This document shows, in pieces, positions 11,308-22,500 of a DNA stretch of 37,904 bases; position 1 is the first letter of the stretch, and each line of letters opens with the position of its first letter. Both the position numbers and the translations under genes were made by a program. The notes beneath the pieces are model-generated. The model did not search any database. It saw nothing but the letters and a program-made list of their open reading frames with translations, and was not told where the DNA came from. The stretch is from Mnemiopsis leidyi (Eukaryota; Ctenophora; Tentaculata; Lobata; Bolinopsidae): assembly GCA_000226015.1 (NCBI GenBank), contig JH152945.1:13552-51455 (forward strand), read 5' to 3'.

Positions 11308-11366
11308 TGCTTTGATGACATTCTGATAATCCTGTGTAGTTACTTTTAATGATGACTCTGAAGGCA
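11308..11366 (+). ncRNA. Box C/D snoRNA, target unknown
   Basis: Box C TTGATGA is at 11312-11318 and box D CTGA at 11358-11361. A terminal stem TGCTT/AGGCA directly flanks the boxes. A second ATGATGA at 11349 and a CTGA at 11323 give unusually short C-D' and C'-D spacing. Confidence 0.6.
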
Positions 11367-11635
11367 TTTGTTTGAGAGCTCTATTGAAATGAAACTAACC
11401 AAGTTCTTTGGTTGGGTTCTTTTCGCAGTGCTCACAGGAAATTAACTTACTCTGAAAGTAAAGAACCTGAATTAGGGTTTTACGGTTTAAAACGTGAGGG
11501 ATATTTCACGGTCACATTTTGCAGCTGTTCGTTACGCCATTAGCAAATTATGTTTTGTGACGACTGTCAAATTCTAGGAAGATGAGGTCCAGGTTAGCGA
11601 TGATAATTGTTAATTGAGATTTATTTTCCTTTTTT

Positions 11636-11705
11636 ATCGCATGATGAAAATATGAGGCTGTTTTTGACAAATAGTGATGAACATCATTCATATTTCTGAC
11701 TAGAA
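11636..11705 (+). ncRNA. Box C/D snoRNA, triplicated family, copy 1
   Basis: Box C ATGATGA is at 11641-11647, C'-like GTGATGA at 11674-11680 and D CTGA at 11696-11699. The core TATGAGGCTGTTTTTGA is shared with copies at 11929 and 12163. The target is not recognised. Confidence 0.68.
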
Positions 11706-11923
11706 TACTTCATTTGGTGATGAATGATATTAATATCTCACTCGTTTTGATTGATCTCATAGTATGTAACTGGTTTCAGATAAGCTGATTCACAAGTTCA
11801 AAAAGACTCTCTTTGGCTCTTCTGAAATTGGGAAAGTGATGTTGTTTTTCTCCTTGAACCACTGATGATACCAGGTTAGCTATTTCTCGTTGTAGTTCAC
11901 TATCTCTTGGGGTTTAAAGTTAT

Positions 11924-11998
11924 ACAGCGTGATGAAATTATGAGGCTGTTTTTGAGAAATAATCGCGTGCTGACAACTGATTCATATTTCTGACTTAC
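11924..11998 (+). ncRNA. Box C/D snoRNA, triplicated family, copy 2
   Basis: Box C GTGATGA is at 11929-11935 and D CTGA at 11990-11993. The D'-side core and the ATTCATATTT before box D are shared with copy 1. Confidence 0.68.
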
Positions 11999-12157
11999 TT
12001 GAAGGTTTAGACAAAAGATATTCAAATTGTTTTAGCGATTTCATGAAAATATACGTTTTTCAGGCGAAATAACACCTAAACAGGCAGAACAGTTTAAGAG
12101 ACCGTTCAGGTTAGTCTCACTTATCGCTGTTTAATGTTTATCATGTTTGCCATTTCA

Positions 12158-12231
12158 ATCCAATGATGAAATTATGAGGCTGTTTTTGAGAATTCAAGAC
12201 GTGCTGACAAACATTCATATACCTGAATTTT
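12158..12231 (+). ncRNA. Box C/D snoRNA, triplicated family, copy 3
   Basis: Box C ATGATGA is at 12163-12169 and D CTGA at 12223-12226. The core ATTATGAGGCTGTTTTTGAG is conserved. The segment before box D has drifted (ATTCATATAC). Confidence 0.66.
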
Positions 12232-12396
12232 TAACCACCATAGCAATATCTGTACTGGTAAATAAACCGTCAATAAAGATGGTCAATCTCCTCAGATTGC
12301 TGCTAGTTGACTGCTGGCTTTGCTCAACAAGACGGTTAAACTTTTTCTCGAAGGTATTTTCTCGAACTGTATATTCTATTCTTAAAAATCATGGTT

Positions 12397-12463
12397 GATA
12401 ATGATGACGCAAAAGGCCGAAGATAAGCTGCCAAACATTTGGCGCGATGATCTACTGAACCTA
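12397..12463 (+). ncRNA. Weak box C/D snoRNA candidate
   Basis: Box C ATGATGA is at 12401-12407 and CTGA at 12455-12458, with GGTT/AACC flanks that are slightly out of register. No target is recognised. Confidence 0.33.
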
Positions 12464-12741
12464 AGCGATTTACTAAGTCTGATTAAATCAATGTTGCATC
12501 TTTATACCTTAGATGTTAAACAAGCATCTTTGAATTTCTGTAACTTTCAGAAAAGGAGACGCAATGAAAAAGGAGAAAAAAGAGAGAAGAAATATTGGAA
12601 AATTGGAAAAATCTAGAAGGCGCAGAGGGGTCAGGTTGACCTTTTAAAAACTACCAGATAGAAACATATGAGAAATTACTTCAAGCGACGTTTGAATTTG
12701 GTAAGTGATTAGGAAGCTGTAGAATAATTTTCCAAATATAT

Positions 12742-12813
12742 TAAACATGATGAATTAACTCTGCGTTATCGATGTGATAACATTCATGATCCAAACTTGT
12801 GTTGCTGATGTTC
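12742..12813 (+). ncRNA. Box C/D snoRNA, duplicated family, copy 1
   Basis: Box C ATGATGA is at 12747-12753 and box D CTGA at 12805-12808, with an AACA/TGTT terminal stem. The guide-region core ACTCTGCGTTATCGATG is identical in the copy at 13253. I recognise no rRNA complement. Confidence 0.7.
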
Positions 12814-13004
12814 ATTACTTAACTTCTTTCTAACTTACCTCAGTACAATAGTTATAACAGTTGTTTCTTCCAGGTGGTCCTCAACATCAAGCAGCCAAAA
12901 ATTGTGGATTGAATGACAAACTTAATTCGCCGGTAAATATGTTATTCTTGCCACATCATGAAACAAATATCTGGTTAAAAAAACAAATATCTGGTTAAAA
13001 ACTT

Positions 13005-13072
13005 ATCGTGTGATGACATTTAGACGGGCGGACTGAAAAATAATGTCGATTCGTCTAAATACTCTGACTTTA
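13005..13072 (+). ncRNA. Box C/D snoRNA, SNORD43-like, copy 1
   Basis: Box C GTGATGA is at 13010-13016, D' CTGA at 13033-13036 and D CTGA at 13064-13067. The D' guide GACGGGCGG is the complement of CCGCCCGTC in the 18S decoding region. The fifth base points to the C methylated as human Cm1703, the U43/snR70 site. A stretch around the guide also matches human U43 as I recall it. Confidence 0.85.
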
Positions 13073-13247
13073 TTTGCTGCATTTGATCTCTTGACAATTC
13101 AACCTAGAATAGTTAATCCATGATGATTAAATCTTGAACTCTCCAGGACCAAATCAGACTGCTACATGCCTAAGTCGCTGGGCTACCAAGTGTCGCAAGG
13201 AGAAAAAGTACGTCTGTTTAACTTGTGATTAATGTATTTTTACCTCA

Positions 13248-13318
13248 CAAGAATGATGAATTAACTCTGCGTTATCGATGTGAAATCTTAATGATCCAAA
13301 CTCGTGTTACTGATAATT
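13248..13318 (+). ncRNA. Box C/D snoRNA, duplicated family, copy 2
   Basis: Box C ATGATGA is at 13253-13259 and D CTGA at 13310-13313. It shares both guide regions with the copy at 12747, with a few substitutions near box D. Confidence 0.7.
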
Positions 13319-13439
13319 ACCTACCGCATTTTCCTATATCTGTCTCGAAAGTATTTATAACAAACAGTTTTTCTTTTTCAGATTTGCCCGGTTTGTTTCA
13401 ACGCCGAAACTTGTATCTGCGCAGAACAGGCACGAAAGT

Positions 13440-14640
13440 TCAAGAAAAATGAAACGGGAGATGAAATTGATCAAAGATCCTTAAAAATAGTAAGTCTATC
13501 ATGAATTCACAAAATGCACTCACATCTCTTGAAAATATTCCGTAATAAATAAATCAAAGCGAGCTTTGCTAAGTCCAACTCGGCCCAACAATATTAAACC
13601 CCATATGTATGACCCCTATGTATGACATCGCTGCAACAAAAACCTTTTGTTGGTTAAATCAGCACATAACTACACGCCACCTTGTAAGTAAGTGAGTTCA
13701 TAGCACACCCCACAAACTTGGTATTATCGTCCTGATAATCCTTTACGAAGTCCGCCACGTAACTCTGGTATTTCGTAATGTACTCGTCGCAGGCAGTCTC
13801 CACATTCTTTATTCTCATCACGTGATCTTGCTCTGTATAATCTGATGTAATAGAATAATTAACTTTACTAAGGCCTAAGCCATATTGTGTAGAATATGAT
13901 TAATTAAATTACGCTGTCGATTTAGTTGTAAAGTTGTGATGTATTTCCATTCATCAAGATTCATACTAAAATCCTAGAATCAATGAAACAATTCTATTGT
14001 TGCGGAACGATAAAATCACCCCTAACCGGTGTCTTCCCAAAAGAAAGCCTGGCGACAAGGTCCCTCAACTAATATACAGTAATTAAAAGGCTCCATTCCA
14101 TGCTTAAATTATTTGTATAATAGTAGTGTTGAAAGAATAAAAACTAAGGTAACCTATTTGAAGATAAAATAGCCTTCATTTCGATGTCACAACAGTTTCA
14201 CCGAGTATCTTGCTACATGCGAACCCACCTGCTCGTTTTCTCCTAGAACTAGATATGAGACTTCTGGCTTTCTGGACGAGCGTTGAAGAGAGGACAAACT
14301 TGTTGTCAAGATGGTACTTGTTGATACAGCCAACTTGGGAGTAAACGTCCTGTTTAGATAGTCCAACGCACATAATCAGCACTGAAACAAGAGAAGTTGT
14401 GCGATCTTTATATAATCTCGGGTTCAAGTTAATCTACTGACCAAGATTTATCAGCAAATTAACAGAATTTAATTTGACGTTTACTCATTTTTAGCTTACC
14501 TGCCAATGGTAACCAGCTCATATTTATCTTGATCTTGTTCTTGAACTGTAAGAAGATCGCTTGATAGCGATGGACTAGTTATGAACAATTAGAAATGATG
14601 CGTAACAAGTGCAGCTTTTTTCCTTTTCTCTTCGTGATAC
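13440..14640. repeat. Duplicated segment, unit 1
   Basis: This stretch is collinear and highly similar to about 16460-17760. It includes the end of a host-gene exon with its donor and a complete minus-strand gene. Identity fades beyond about 14640. A related SNORD43-like copy precedes each unit, which suggests the original duplication was larger. Confidence 0.85.
13654..14521 (-). CDS. Unrecognised small secreted protein, copy 1 (3 exons)
   Basis: Reading on the minus strand, exons 14521-14500, 14381-14229 and 13832-13654 join in frame to 117 residues with consensus GT..AG introns. The N terminus MSWLPLAVLIMCVGLS is a signal-peptide-like hydrophobic stretch split by intron 1. A dibasic RRKR site near residue 57 could be a furin-type cleavage site, just before intron 2. 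Four cysteines follow the signal peptide, in the contexts VGCIN, ETACDEY, VGCAM and VACSY, so two disulfides are possible. The C-terminal part looks helical. I recognise no family. The same gene is intact in the second unit with mostly conservative changes, which argues that it is real. It lies antisense within the snoRNA host region. Confidence 0.8.
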
Positions 14641-16132
14641 CTATAGACAAATAATAATTGATTATTGAACAATGACATAAGATGCATTTATTGCATAGCT
14701 ATAACAGTGATTAAAGTTTGTTTAAGTAGATGCGAATGCAATGCTATACAAATTATGGCAGCGGCAATACACACATAAAAATCGAGTTACAACGAAATAG
14801 AACTGAGAAAGGCGCCCTTGACAAACGATTGATAATAAGTGACATAATTTCTATTTAAACTTTAAGTTCTGCATCTGTGGTTCTTTATTTGGTGATAGAA
14901 GTTGTTAGACATCTTATGAATCTCAGTACGAATTTAAATCATTACTCACGATTATTAGCACGATGATTAACGACATTTAACTTTTTCAAGATTCAAAAAA
15001 ATTGAAAAAAGCACAAAGACGTTGTTAATAATCGTCAGGAGTAGATAGATTGAAATTGTGCTAAGATTCAGAGGTTATCTCACATCATATATATTTTTCT
15101 CATATCTTAAATTTCCTAACTCATTGGTTAATTTACAAGATCGCAAATTAAAGGTTGCTCATTTTATTACCCAAAGACGGGAAATCCGAAAAAAAGTATA
15201 TCGTCAATCCGTCTTACTCCAATAACACAAGATGGTACTATTCCCTCCTACGGTATAAGAGGTTTCATTAGGGAGACAACCTTACAATATAAACTCGGTA
15301 GAACACTCAAGCTAGAAAATGGTACTTCGACTAAATTAAGAACTCACAGAAAAGACTCCGATTCCCTCTCGCAGGGGGTTTAAAACCTTTAGGTCACGTG
15401 GTTCAACGCCCAGTCATGTGGTAGACTAATAATATCCCCTCTGGCAATAATTAGTCTCATCAGGGCATGAAACTGGACCCTATTTACTATCTCATTAAAC
15501 GTGAAAAGAGGAAAAAGGTTACCTAATCAAGATGAACTCTGCTTGCTAATTAGCCACGCTAACAAAAGGCTTAAGGTGAAGAATATTTCTGATGTGGTGT
15601 TTCACGCCAACAATTTCTAGTCCGACATTTCTGAACACAACCAGTTTTCATGCCAATAGTCAATGACCAGGGCTATTGTAAAGAAACAAGATACACACTA
15701 GACGTGAATTGTGACGTAAATTGTGACCCATGCTAATGCCTCCGTAGATCTTCACTCTTTTCTTTTCAGGTCAAGACAAAGACGTTAGCAAACTGCCGCC
15801 GTTACTGCCACCGAAAACCAATTTTCATTAAAGGTACGTCAACGCAGAAACTCACCAGATGTTAGAAGGATATAAATTGAAAAGTTGCTAGTTAAAAAAG
15901 CGTATTTCCAAAGCGCCGTAAAGCAATAAATTTGTCTCTTAAATGAATAAGTTTCGTTTTCTTCTCGATTTTCGTTTTATTCTTGTTATCTGTAGCGACT
16001 TTATTTAAAGCGTGATAAGTTCTTTCAACACTCCGATTTGAAGAAGTTATTCATTTCGTGCTTCTCCGCGAGGTTCATTTGCTTTGAACTTCATGAAATC
16101 TCCAAATTTATAGCAAATTCAATTTGATTCTT

Positions 16133-16198
16133 CAAATATGATGACAATTTGACGGGCGGACTGAACAATACTTGTCGATTCGTCAAACACTGATTTGG
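16133..16198 (+). ncRNA. Box C/D snoRNA, SNORD43-like, copy 2
   Basis: Box C ATGATGA is at 16138-16144, D' CTGA at 16161-16164 and D CTGA at 16190-16193. The 18S guide GACGGGCGG is intact. TTTGACG and CGTCAAA halves can also pair with each other. Flanks are shared with copy 3 at 23702. Confidence 0.85.
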
Positions 16199-16276
16199 AT
16201 TATTTATTAGTCGATGCAGACAAAGGCATTTTCTTTATATTTTATTGGAACACGAATCCATAATATTATCTCCCAG

Positions 16277-16416
16277 GTCAGACATTCCAGAGGAATTCAT
16301 TATCAAGTTCAAGGAATGTTCTCAGAAATTTAAGATGCATCAACAACAGATGATTTAAAACAATATCCGAACTTTCGAGAATCTTCCCGCTCATGAGAAA
16401 AACGAACTTTTCCTAG
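16277..16416 (+). pseudogene. Displaced copy of CMTR2 exon 7 with its splice sites
   Basis: It matches CMTR2 exon 7 (28359-28497) at high identity. The match extends into both flanking introns, so it is a DNA-level copy and not a retrocopy. The acceptor (CCCAG) and a donor (GTAGGAG) are retained. A single base change turns the GAA codon after ATGATT into the stop TAA, and there is a one-base length change. It can no longer code but could be spliced as an exon of the snoRNA host transcript. Confidence 0.88.
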
Positions 16417-16627
16417 GTAGGAGATAAATTTATAATGAGTTAGATGATTTATTGGGACAAAAAGGACGAAACAGGAATTGAAATTGATCAAAGATCCATA
16501 AAAATAGTAAGTCTATCATCAATTCAATATAATGCACTCACATCTCATAAAAATATTCAGTCAAACTCCGGATCAAATAAATCACAGCGAGATTTGGAAA
16601 AATCCAACTTGGCCCAACAGTATTAAA

Positions 16628-16723
16628 GCCCATATGTATGACCCCATATGTATGACACATATGTATGACACATATGTATGACACCTATGTATGACACATA
16701 TGTATGACACCTATGTATGATGT
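16628..16723 (+). repeat. 14-bp tandem repeat
   Basis: The unit CATATGTATGACAC, with a CCTATG variant, occurs about seven times. The same place in duplication unit 1 (about 13600-13626) has only two. Confidence 0.9.
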
Positions 16724-16748
16724 TGCTGCAACAAAAACCTTTTGTTGG

Positions 16749-17634
16749 TTAAATCAGCACATAACTACACGCCACCTTGTAAGTAAGTGAGTTCATAGCA
16801 CACCCCACAAACTTGGTATTATCGTCCTGATAATCCTTTACGAAGTCCGCCACGTAACTCTGGTATTTCGTAATGTACTCGTCGCAGGCAGTCTCCACAC
16901 TCTCTATTTGCATCACGTGATCTTGCTCTGTATAATCTGATGTAATCGAATAATTAACTTTACTAAGCCATATTGTGTAGAATATGATGAATTAAATTAC
17001 GCTGTCGATTTAGTTGTAAAGTTGTGATGTATTTTCATTTATCAAGATTCATACTAAAAAGCCTAGAATCAATGAAACAATTCTATTGTTGTGGAACGAT
17101 AAAGTCGCCCCTAACCGGTGTCTTCCCAAAAGAAAGCCTGGCGACAAGGTCCCTCAACTAATATACAGTAATTAAAAGGCTCCATTCCATGCTTAAATTA
17201 TTTGTATAATAGTAGTGTTGAAAGAATAAAAACTAAGGTAACCTATAATATATGAAGATGATAAAGCCTTCATTTCGATGTCTCATGTCACAACAGTTTC
17301 ACCGAGTATCTTCCTACATGCGAACCCACCTGCTCGTTTTCTCCTAGAACTAGATATGAGACTTCTGGCTTTCTGGACGAGCGTTGAAGAGAGGACAAAC
17401 TTGTTGTCAAGATGGTACTTGTTGATACAGCCAACTTGGGAGTAAACGTCCTGTTTAGATAGTCCAACGCACATAATCAGCACTGAAACAAGAGAAGTTG
17501 AGCGATCTTTATATAATCTCGGGCACTAACTGTGCTTCAAGTCTATCCACTGACCAAGATTTATCAGCAAATTAACAGAATTGAATTTGACGTTTACTCA
17601 TATTTAGCTTACCTGCCAATGGTAACCAATTCAT
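16749..17634 (-). CDS. Unrecognised small secreted protein, copy 2 (3 exons)
   Basis: Exons 17634-17613, 17482-17330 and 16927-16749 have the same lengths (22, 153 and 179 bases) as in copy 1 and give 117 residues. The signal peptide starts MNWLPLA. The RRKR site and four cysteines are kept. Exon 3 differs at a few residues (VMQIESVET against VMRIKNVET), and the frame is intact throughout. Equal exon lengths and substitutions without frameshifts suggest both copies are under coding constraint. Confidence 0.8.
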
Positions 17635-17760
17635 ATTTATCTTGATCTTGTTCTTGAACCCTAAGCTTAACTGTAAGAGGATCTCTTGTTAGCGGATTTT
17701 ATGTGTCTAATCTAATTATGACTAATGAGTAATGATGCGTAACAAGTACAGTTTTGTTCT

Positions 17761-20460
17761 TGTTCTCTTCGCAATACTTATAGACAAAGAAAAATTTAAA
17801 AAATGACATAAAATGCATAGTGATTAAAGTTAAATTTGTGCAATGATAGACAAGCGGAATACACACATGAAAATCCGACTAACAACGGCCACGGGGGAAC
17901 AGGAGAACTGAGGAAGGCGCCCTTAAGAAACAGTAATTATTTTCCTCAAACTTCGATTTCGAAATAAGTCCAATCAGAATAAATTGGATGTATGATCCTC
18001 TTCGGTACTCAGCAACTATCACTTAAAGTTCCTAATTGGTCTGTAAGCCCCAAAAAAATCAAGGACAATTAATGAACCCTGCATGCTAATAAACCTATGA
18101 CCCCACATCTTACACCTCCCAAAGTCAGTTACCTATTGATGAAGAAAACTGCACCGTTATTAACACCATTATCTTGAACCGTTGAGGGTACAGGAGATAT
18201 AAATGTGCTTTTTTGAAAGCACAACAATACTGAATGGAACACGCGTTATAATAATTTTACCCGTTAAATAATCCCGATTTTTTAGTAAAACTCGGCCAAA
18301 CCGCTGTAAACGCCATGAAAATTACTTTAAGCGCGAAGCTGGCTGTCGTGAATTCTTCCAATCTGTCGCCTTTCAATCTCTAGATCTGTAAAAATTAATC
18401 AACCATTGCTTTGAAATCCATTCGCTGATTAATTGCACAATTAATAACGAAATTCAGGACGTTCAATGCCAATACTGTCGGCTCTCGAAAAAAAATCTAC
18501 GCTTTTAGCTCTCAAGCCCATGGTTCTTGACTGCGAAAATTATATTACGGCTTGCGAGAGTAGCTAAGGGTCGACCCAAAACAGCTGTAACTACTTACCC
18601 TGGCGTTATCACGTAGCAAATCTCACTGGTAAAGAAAATGTCATAGTTAAGTGATACCAGGCAGGGTGAGTCGCTTGTCTAAGTCAAGTTTATTGAGTTC
18701 AGTCCAAGTCAGACTAGGGCTAGGAACGAGTTGGCGTGCTTCGATATCATATCGAGGTTCTCAAAATTGCGTCTGGTCAGCTCAATTTATCTCGGTAGAT
18801 AACATCTTGACCAGGTCAGGATGTTATCTTCCGAAACAGGATTATTTCGTGTTAAAAATAATAACGAATTTGACAATTCGGAACATATATTCGACATGGT
18901 ACAAATATCAGACTTAGCTTTTTTACTCAAGGTGTCGTTTTGACGAACATTCCACCATTCAATATTTATACTTTAACAGCACAAAAGATCAGAAATGGTT
19001 TATTGCACTTGCTATAAAAACCCCTGAATCTTAAACTGAGTATAGCATGATCGGAGTGGAGACTAAAACTTTGATTTATCGGAGAAATATGAGCGTTGCA
19101 AAGTGAACGTTTCTTAGAAATACTATCATGAAAGCCGGAATTTGATAATTCTCACAGCTCTGATAGTTCAGCACACCTGCATCTTCGGTAGTTTTTCTAA
19201 ATCTTACTGGACTGTGGATGGACCTTTAATCAGCTCAAAAGACGCTGATAAGAAATCTAATCGGACCCCGCCATCGTGATCTCGAGAAAATGGTGTTTGG
19301 CTAGCGGGTCCTCGGTTTAAATTGCTCGGGTTGGCATGACCTTAATTAGCATATGTCATACACGTTCGGCTCTAGATCATTGCTAGTGCTCTGTGATTAA
19401 GAAATCCGTCTTGCTGCTTTTTAAATGCGTATAATTGACGGCCCATGGCATTTAGCAACCTTTTGATTGCAATATCGGCCTGCCACATGCTTAATTGTGG
19501 CGGGGTCAGGGGAATTCTAATTTGTTGCTAGCGGTCCGGATTTTTAGTGGCTACCTAGATCTGTAGGTCTTCGACTAACTTAGTGCATAATTGTCGGCTG
19601 GACGGCCGGTATCCAGGGTGTTACCTTGACACCTTGTGTCACGGAACTTTCGGGATTGATATGCCGTACACAGTTGCCATTTGATGGTATCCAGTCGACC
19701 TTGTCCTGAGTTCGATACTGACAATAATGAAAGCCTGGTGGTGAGAAATTTAGAAGAAAATAAGTAAATATGATAGGCGCTATGTCGTAACCGTTGAAAA
19801 TAAGCGCCCTTCAATACCAGTAGATCTGCCTCCAGAGACCTGCCAGAATGCCGATCTGTCAGGTTACCGCCCTTCCAACTTATCGCTCTGTCACTGATCG
19901 TGCAGGGATCATTAATCGCCAAATAGAGACGCTACTGCTGCGTTCTGACGACTTGGTATTCTTAATGTGAAGCATTGCAGAGAGGGCTTTCTGGGATTAT
20001 AGCACTGAAAATTTGCAACCACGTCAAGTACTTAGGGTTGGATTTATACCATGACTTTTATCTATGGATATTTGTCTGACTTGAGTGGTTTTAGCATCAC
20101 CCACGGCACGTACCCCCGTCCCCTTTCCCAACAAATACAGCAACAAATGAAATTCCGTAGTAGCTGAACAATGGTATTGTACAGATACTTATTTATTGTA
20201 GCTCTATCTAATTAATCTTGCTGATGGTGAATTTGTGAAACCCACGTTGTGCAAGAGACGCGAGAGTCAGAAAAACTCGATCATTACTTTTGTGGTTCGG
20301 TTCTGCGGATTTAATCGCCGCGGCTCCTAGTGGTATGTCTCTTGTTTACCGCCCATTACAAATGAAAGTTCTACGGTTGGTTATGGCTACTAATACTTAA
20401 TTCGGAGAAGGGGGCAACGTGGCATATCGGGTAGGTTAAGAGTTTATGTTGTGGTGTAGA
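17761..20460. other. Long stretch without recognised genes
   Basis: I find no conserved exon, snoRNA or mobile element on either strand. The longest open frame (minus strand, 19575-19922) has no recognisable similarity and no start or splice support. Confidence 0.5.
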
Positions 20461-20465
20461 CCTGA

Positions 20466-20572
20466 CTAGTGGATGTGGTTGATAATAAACGGTGTGGATG
20501 CTAATAAACGGTGTGGTTGCTAATAAACGGTGTGGTTGCTAATAAACGGTGTGGTTGTCTAATAAAAGGTGA
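20466..20572 (+). repeat. Minisatellite, about 22-bp unit
   Basis: Five units of GTGTGGTTGCTAATAAACG type occur, with slight variation. Confidence 0.88.
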
Positions 20573-20579
20573 ATTGTTT

Positions 20580-22150
20580 AAAAACAAACGAACAATTCCG
20601 GATAAGCCTGGTTTGAAATAGCAAGAGTTTTACACTCCTCTGATACTTCTCGCATATTCAGAGCTTGTTCATCTTTCTTCAAGCAAGATTAATAAATGCA
20701 CCTTCACATAACATTCATGGTAAGTTCGTTAGTGATTGGCAAATCAAGGCCTAAAGTTATTTGGTGAGTCTAGGGGCTTATCTGTGTCATGGACTGGAGC
20801 AATGAGCACGAGTAAAACCTGCTTGTTTGAACACGCAGTATGCCAAGTGCCACGGCTCCTAGTGACACTTCTATAAGGAGTGAATCAACCAGTTCACGTC
20901 CTCTCTTATATACCCTCGTTTATTGAAGGTCTTTACGTTTTGGTGACGTCTAAGTCACGTGTTGCTCCTTTTAAATCAACCTATTTTTACGGAGATTCTC
21001 CTGGTCTGGATCGTAAAACATCGAAACTCACTGTCTACCTTTATAATGAGCTTCAAGTCTAACAAAATACAAAGGAGCCCCGCTGGAAACCATGCCAAAT
21101 ACCATAAATACCACGATAGAAATTCGCTACGGATCTCAAACGCAAAGCCATGTTTTTCTTACCAGTGGTTCTACCTTTCAAAAATCCATTAGAACCCATT
21201 AAATTTAGCCGTCTGGCTATGAACCCGACAAATCTTGGATTCACCTACAAAAGGGCTCTTCATGTTAATTCCCAGAAAAACAGAGGCTAGCAGACGTCTA
21301 GGTCCTCTCTGTCGCAAGAAATCTTTAAAACGATAGTCCGCCAAAATAGCATATTTCATTGCGTGCATGTTTGGTGGGCTATATTGAATGAATCCAACTT
21401 TACTGAAGCTATTTTGGTGCCTCGTCATGCTTTTCTACAACATGGCCTCTGTTTAAAGGCAACTTAATCACAATGTTTACCCGCAGCATTATCAGTTTTA
21501 TCTGACACTTCATGGGAAATCCTATTAAAACAATAAGACTGCTTATTAATTTCAATGCAGCCTCAATATAATTTCTTTAAAATAGCTTTATTTTATAAAA
21601 TGATATTAGTTGCAACCATGTTTATCTGATAACCTGATGTATCTCACTCATCTAAACCAAACATATATTATTGTACTGCAACTAACCAGCGCTTCTGTTT
21701 CCAGGGTAAAAGTTACATTCCGTGTACTTGGTGAAAAGTACTGCACTTGGAGAAAAGTACTGCACTGTTGTTATACTTCACGGGCAGTACTCAACTACAG
21801 CCTGTTCTACAAAACTGACAGTTTGATGAACTTCCACTTAAACTACTATCCCTACAAATGACAGCCCCAAAAAACCGCCTGGTAGGTTTTTACACTTCAG
21901 ATCTTATTCATTCTAGTGTTGTTAAGTTTACCAAGCTCGCGTTTTACCGCTGAGTGCTGACACCGAGATAATATTTACTCAATAAAGTTTCTTGCTCAAT
22001 ATCTGGTGCATGTTTTCCGGTCCATTGCAGATGTTCCAGTTCATTGCTCGCACGGTCCCTCGCTCACAGCTGCCATTACGTCTGATTAGAATTATTTGGT
22101 AAACTTAACAACTCGAGTGTGACACACCACGAACCAATGTTTTCAAAGAA
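20580..22150. other. Stretch without recognised genes
   Basis: Several open frames of 60-83 residues on both strands show no recognisable similarity. A pyrimidine-rich AG near 21705 could be a host-gene acceptor, but nothing else supports it. Confidence 0.4.
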
Positions 22151-22157
22151 TATTGCA

Positions 22158-22224
22158 TCGACGTGATGACCGAGTAAAAGATATGAAAGACCATGATTAT
22201 CTTTAGAATTGATAGCTGATCTCC
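22158..22224 (+). ncRNA. Box C/D snoRNA candidate, target unknown
   Basis: Box C GTGATGA is at 22163-22169 and box D CTGA at 22216-22219. The middle ATGAAAGACCATGAT resembles a stretch near 10312-10326, where no clear box C is found. Confidence 0.5.
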
Positions 22225-22403
22225 GGTAAATTCTATCGTCATAGTCTTAACTTGCTACTTGTAACTGAACTATTAAATGCACCCAGGTTGAGATAAGTCT
22301 AGAGTAGTCACTGTTCCCGATAGCTAAATCCCACGTCAAAGGTATGTCCCTCAATCAAGTTCCCTTAATTGTAACAAAAGTTATTGTCGGGCTTGTCTTA
22401 GTG

Positions 22404-22500
22404 TCTTAAGCATGATGAGTTACACACTCGTTGATGTGTAGAAGCACAACTTGTGCTTCTGCCTTTCCATGATAGCCATCATAGTTACTCTGATGCTTAT
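22404..22500 (+). ncRNA. Box C/D snoRNA, 28S guide family, diverged copy
   Basis: Box C ATGATGA is at 22412-22418, C' ATGATAG near 22470 and D CTGA at 22490-22493. A perfect TAAGCA/TGCTTA terminal stem flanks the boxes. The guide GTTACACACT is kept, but the D' box is degenerate. Between D' and C' lies a perfect hairpin AGAAGCACAA/TTGTGCTTCT. Confidence 0.75.

Larger units (their letters stand above)
9600..16510 (+). ncRNA. snoRNA host gene, first block (multi-exon, non-coding)
   Basis: A series of short exons of 30-150 bases with good splice sites alternates with introns of about 150-350 bases. Many of these introns hold one box C/D snoRNA. Supported exons include an exon ending near 9661, then 9935-9999, 10183-10224, 10417-10491, 10995-11055, about 11246-11290, about 11430-11456, about 11780-11874, about 12063-12108, about 12551-12701, about 12874-12931, about 13148-13206, about 13382-13490 and about 15770-15832. 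The exons share no conserved reading frame, as in the vertebrate UHG/GAS5 class. Two minus-strand protein genes lie in its last introns or downstream. Exon borders are my reading of splice consensus and need transcript data. Whether it continues to the block at 22-25 kb is unknown. Confidence 0.7.
16460..17760. repeat. Duplicated segment, unit 2
   Basis: Second copy of 13440-14640. It is slightly longer because a 14-base tandem array (16637-16723) has expanded. It carries the second copy of the secreted-protein gene. Confidence 0.85.

Noticed and set aside
16628-16723. CRISPR-like array
   Set aside because: The 14-base units are contiguous with no unique spacers, and the genome is eukaryotic. 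It is a simple tandem repeat.
19575-19922. 115-residue minus-strand open frame
   Set aside because: No recognisable similarity, no splice or start context and no repeat copy elsewhere in the window. A chance frame is the simplest reading.
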